This document shows positions 61,455 to 64,000 of a stretch of 64,000 nucleotides of DNA, piece by piece; the first letter of the stretch is position 1, and each line of letters begins with the position of its first letter. Origin of the DNA: Kibdelosporangium banguiense. GTDB lineage: Bacteria > Actinomycetota > Actinomycetes > Mycobacteriales > Pseudonocardiaceae. The stretch is from contig NZ_JAGINW010000001.1 of NCBI RefSeq assembly GCF_017876405.1, forward strand, positions 4,043,203 through 4,107,202, written 5' to 3'. Made by a program: the position numbers and the translations under genes. A model generated the notes under the pieces. That model saw only the letters and a list, made by a program, of their open reading frames with translations. It had not been told where the DNA came from and ran no database searches.

Positions 61455-62486
61455 GTGGCACACACTGATGACGCGACCTCCGTTCAGCCGATCATGCGAA
61501 TAACGTCAGGGTTGTGGATGTCCAAGACCTTGGTCGCCGCTCATGAACTGGACCTGTTCACCCTTCTGGCCGCCGCGCCAGGGTGCACCGTTGCTGAACT
61601 GGCCGACGCTCTGGAGCTCCACGAACGCCCGACCGAGCTGCTGGTGACCGCCTGCGCCGGACTGGGTTTGCTGGAACGGGACGGCGAGGGTTACCGCAAC
61701 ACGCCGGTGGCGGACAACCACCTTGTCCGAGGGCAGCCTGGCTACTTCGGCGCCTGGGTGGACATGCTCGAGCTCCACGACTACCCAGGTTGGATGCGGC
61801 TGGGCGAGGCGCTGCGCACCAACCGGCCAACGGTGTTCGACCCGGAGGAGAAATCGTCCCTGTTCGACAACCCGGACTCGGTCATGATGGAGACATTCTG
61901 GGACGCGATGTCGGCGATTTCCCGAGTGACCGCCCCGGTGCTGGGCCAGACCGTGGACTTCTCCGGCACCCGCGCCCTGCTCGACGTCGGCGGTGGTGGC
62001 GGCGGCCAGGACATCGAGCTGTGCCGGCAGTACCCGCACCTGCGGGCCGCGGTGTTCGACCTGCCTTCAGTGTGCGAGCTGACCCGCCCCAAGATCGAGG
62101 AGGCGAACCTGGCCGACCGCATCACCCTCGTCCCCGGCGACTTCTTCAGCACCGAGCCACTGCCGACCGGCTACGACACCATCCTGCTGTCGAACATCCT
62201 GCACGATTGGGCACCACCGGACTGCCACCGGATCCTTGACAAATGCTTCGCCGCCCTCGCCCCCGGCGGAGCCCTGCTCATCAGCGAACTGCTGGTGGCC
62301 GACACGAAGGACGGCCCCCTGGACGCGGCGCTGATGAGCCTGGCCATGCTCGTCGAGACCTTCGGCCGTAACTACACCGCAGCCGAGTACCGAGCGTGGC
62401 TGGCCAATGCCGGCTTCGCCGATATCCGGGTCCATCCCTTCACCGCACCTGGCGCCAACGGCGTGGTCCTGGCCCGCAAAGCCTGA
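61455..62486 (+). CDS. SAM-dependent O-methyltransferase, plant-COMT-like
   Basis: The 343-residue protein has an N-terminal winged-helix dimerisation domain (LWMSKTLVAAHELDLFTLLA, TVAELADALELHERP) and a class I methyltransferase domain: LLDVGGGGGGQDIELCRQYP, VFDLPSVCEL, LVPGDFF, LLSNILHDWAPPDCHRIL (catalytic His) and GGALLISE. Such enzymes methylate hydroxyls of aromatic or polyketide small molecules. GTG at 61455 is chosen because GAGGAG lies eight bases before it; the GTG at 61446 overlaps that site. It may be part of a secondary pathway not complete here. Confidence 0.9.
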   Translation: MAHTDDATSVQPIMRITSGLWMSKTLVAAHELDLFTLLAAAPGCTVAELADALELHERPTELLVTACAGLGLLERDGEGYRNTPVADNHLVRGQPGYFGAWVDMLELHDYPGWMRLGEALRTNRPTVFDPEEKSSLFDNPDSVMMETFWDAMSAISRVTAPVLGQTVDFSGTRALLDVGGGGGGQDIELCRQYPHLRAAVFDLPSVCELTRPKIEEANLADRITLVPGDFFSTEPLPTGYDTILLSNILHDWAPPDCHRILDKCFAALAPGGALLISELLVADTKDGPLDAALMSLAMLVETFGRNYTAAEYRAWLANAGFADIRVHPFTAPGANGVVLARKA

Positions 62487-62536
62487 ACACTCGACGGTGA
62501 CCGCCTGTGAGCCGTGGTGAAGAGTGCTTCCGTTGA

Positions 62537-64000
62537 TCAAGTTCGCCGGGAGTCGTTGCGGGTGAGCCAGGTGGCCACCTGGGTTCGTGACGTGAGGCCG
62601 AGCTTGGTGAGGATGCGTTCGACGTGTCCTTCCGCGGTGCGCTGGGCGATCACCAATCTGGCCGCGATCTCCTTGTTCGTCAATCCTTGTGCGATCAGGG
62701 TGGCGACCTCCCGCTCCCGATTCGTCAGCACCGACGTGGCCGCTGGTGGCCCGGCGGGATCGGTTGCGCGTGTGGACGGCTTTTCGCCCAGTGCGTAGGC
62801 AAGGACCGCTTCTGGGCTCATCTGTGCGCCCTGCTGGATAGCGGTCTGGTAAGCACGTTCACCGAGGGCCTCGCGAGCTCGCGCCCTGCATTGCTTACCC
62901 TGGGCGATCAAGGAGGCGAAGCCCCACAGCGGCGTGCCGATCGGCCCCCACATCTTGTCCGCCGCCCCCTGCAGCACGGCCGCCCGGGTCCAGTCACCCT
63001 CCGCGGCGGCAACCCACGACAGGGGGTCCACGCAGAACGGGTAGCCCAACTGGTCGTTCCAGTCACGCTTGACGCGGAGGGAATCACGCAGGTAGGCCGC
63101 CGCTTGCGGGCGGTCTCCCGCTGCCCACCAGTTGCCGACACAGCACAGCGTCCAGGACATGGCCAAGCGGTCTCCCTGCCGCGCGCAGACGGCCCGGGAC
63201 TCGTCGAGAACCGTCATGGCACGGCCGGAGTCTCCGGAGAGACCGGCAGTGAATACCTGCATCGGAAAAATGATCAACGCTTGGGCGGTCCAGCGGTTCG
63301 ACGTCCGGTGGCGGGCCAGGGCATGATCAAAGAGTGACATCGCCTGCGGCAGGTCGCCGGACATCATTTTCGCCCAGCCCAGGATCTGGATCGCATACGT
63401 CAGGCCGGTCTCGTCGCCCAGCTTCTGGGTGAGGTTCCGGCCTTCTTCCACCAAGGCCAGACCGGCCTGGATGTCGCCCTGCAAGCAGGCGATCCATCCG
63501 TTGGTCCACAGTGCCCTTGCGCGTTCCCGGCTGGGTGCCGGGTCTGTCGCCAGCGCCCGGTCGAGCCAGTACCGGCCGTCCCGGACTGATCCGCAGGCGG
63601 CCCAGTAGAACCACAAGCAAGCGGCCAGCCGCAGCCCTTCCCGCTCCTGTCCGGGAACGGTCAGGCAGTAGTCCAGTGCCGCGAACAGGTTGGCCCGCTC
63701 AGCCCGCAGCCGCTCGGCCCACTCATACTGGCGCGGACCGCCTGAGTCCGCGTCGGCCTGTGCGGCCAGGTCCAGGTAGTAGTCGCGGTGCCGACGGCGC
63801 AGCAGAGCGGTGTCGCCGGCCTGCTCCAGCCGTTCCCGCCCGTAATGGCGGATGGTCTCCAAGATCCGGTAGCGCGATCCGGACGCGCGTTCCTCCCGAG
63901 TCAGAATCGATTTGTCGACCAGCCCGCTTATCGCCTCGAAGACCTCGCCGACAGTCAGCCCCGCATCGGCACACACGCCTTCGGCCGCATCCTCGTCGAA
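62537..64000 (-). CDS. LuxR-family ATPase regulator, C-terminal part
   Basis: The frame is open to the window edge, so the ATPase core lies outside. The visible 487 residues hold the end of the NB-ARC winged helix (VDKSILTREERASGSRYRIL, IRHYGRERLEQAG), helical repeats, and a LuxR HTH at the C-terminus (LTNREREVATLIAQGLTNKE, GHVERILTKLGLTSR). It is closely similar in plan and HTH to the regulator at 29246. It converges on the methyltransferase gene with a 50-base gap. Confidence 0.9.
   Translation of the reverse strand, partial: FDEDAAEGVCADAGLTVGEVFEAISGLVDKSILTREERASGSRYRILETIRHYGRERLEQAGDTALLRRRHRDYYLDLAAQADADSGGPRQYEWAERLRAERANLFAALDYCLTVPGQEREGLRLAACLWFYWAACGSVRDGRYWLDRALATDPAPSRERARALWTNGWIACLQGDIQAGLALVEEGRNLTQKLGDETGLTYAIQILGWAKMMSGDLPQAMSLFDHALARHRTSNRWTAQALIIFPMQVFTAGLSGDSGRAMTVLDESRAVCARQGDRLAMSWTLCCVGNWWAAGDRPQAAAYLRDSLRVKRDWNDQLGYPFCVDPLSWVAAAEGDWTRAAVLQGAADKMWGPIGTPLWGFASLIAQGKQCRARAREALGERAYQTAIQQGAQMSPEAVLAYALGEKPSTRATDPAGPPAATSVLTNREREVATLIAQGLTNKEIAARLVIAQRTAEGHVERILTKLGLTSRTQVATWLTRNDSRRT

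Noticed and set aside
1..64000. tRNA, rRNA, CRISPR arrays, insertion sequences or integrase sites
   Set aside because: I looked for these by eye and saw no transposase or integrase motifs, no regular spacer arrays and no convincing cloverleaf sequences. A dedicated search could still find a small RNA.

Overview
The window is high-GC DNA with start codons that are often GTG or TTG, many 4-base stop/start overlaps, and gene families typical of filamentous actinomycetes: SARP and LuxR-type STAND regulators, an NRPS adenylation protein, lasso-peptide enzymes, DUF4142, a DUF7144-like membrane protein and poly-gamma-glutamate synthase. A member of Pseudonocardiales is my best guess; this is inference from gene content, not a phylogenetic result. 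I see no rRNA, tRNA, CRISPR array or insertion sequence.

Layout. 1-1340: the end of a response regulator and its histidine kinase. 1372-9877: exported or envelope enzymes (metallophosphoesterase, GH99-like and clan-A-like glycosidases, neutral-ceramidase-like hydrolase, DUF4142) and small hypotheticals. 10021-17414 (minus): a five-gene operon in which every junction is a 4-base overlap, running from a GT2-GtrA-HPrK-like fusion through a GT39-type mannosyltransferase, a PLC-like phosphoesterase and a membrane-anchored protein to a second GH99-like enzyme. 17.6-18.97 kb: a tandemly duplicated small secreted protein with leader and terminator. 19.0-34.5 kb: four large STAND regulators, an AI-2E-family permease, a DUF1269 protein, an MFS exporter, and remnants of a GH15 glucoamylase and a second MFS exporter.

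34.6-44.4 kb (minus) is the most interesting part. It is a compact operon encoding a two-carrier, seven-membrane-segment protein like the C-terminal part of epsilon-poly-lysine synthetase (Pls), a separate half-condensation/adenylation/carrier protein, a SyrP/TauD-like Fe(II)/2-oxoglutarate oxygenase, an SbnB/SbnA pair that should make L-2,3-diaminopropionate, and a threonine-synthase-like PLP enzyme. The likely product is a diamino-acid homopolymer or small isopeptide, possibly hydroxylated, made by a split Pls-type machine. The AfsR-like SARP regulator next door may control it.

44.7-48.0 kb: two small Cys/His-containing proteins divergent from an XRE/TPR regulator, with a 22-base-period direct repeat just upstream of the regulator, followed by a LOG-like Rossmann protein. 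48.8-55.0 kb: a poly-gamma-glutamate locus (PgsB, PgsC) with a two-module HAMP-type membrane sensor lacking an output domain, an NlpC/P60-like protein with an altered active-site region, and a divergent exported metallohydrolase-like protein. 55.2-57.0 kb: a SARP regulator and a decayed lasso-peptide locus (cyclase N-terminus, intact PqqD-like B1, ABC-exporter scrap). 57.1-60.3 kb: secreted low-complexity repeat proteins, including an RTX-like calcium-binding protein and a duplicated gene whose second copy is a pseudogene. 60.6-64.0 kb: a hexapeptide acyltransferase, an O-methyltransferase and the C-terminal part of another LuxR-STAND regulator.
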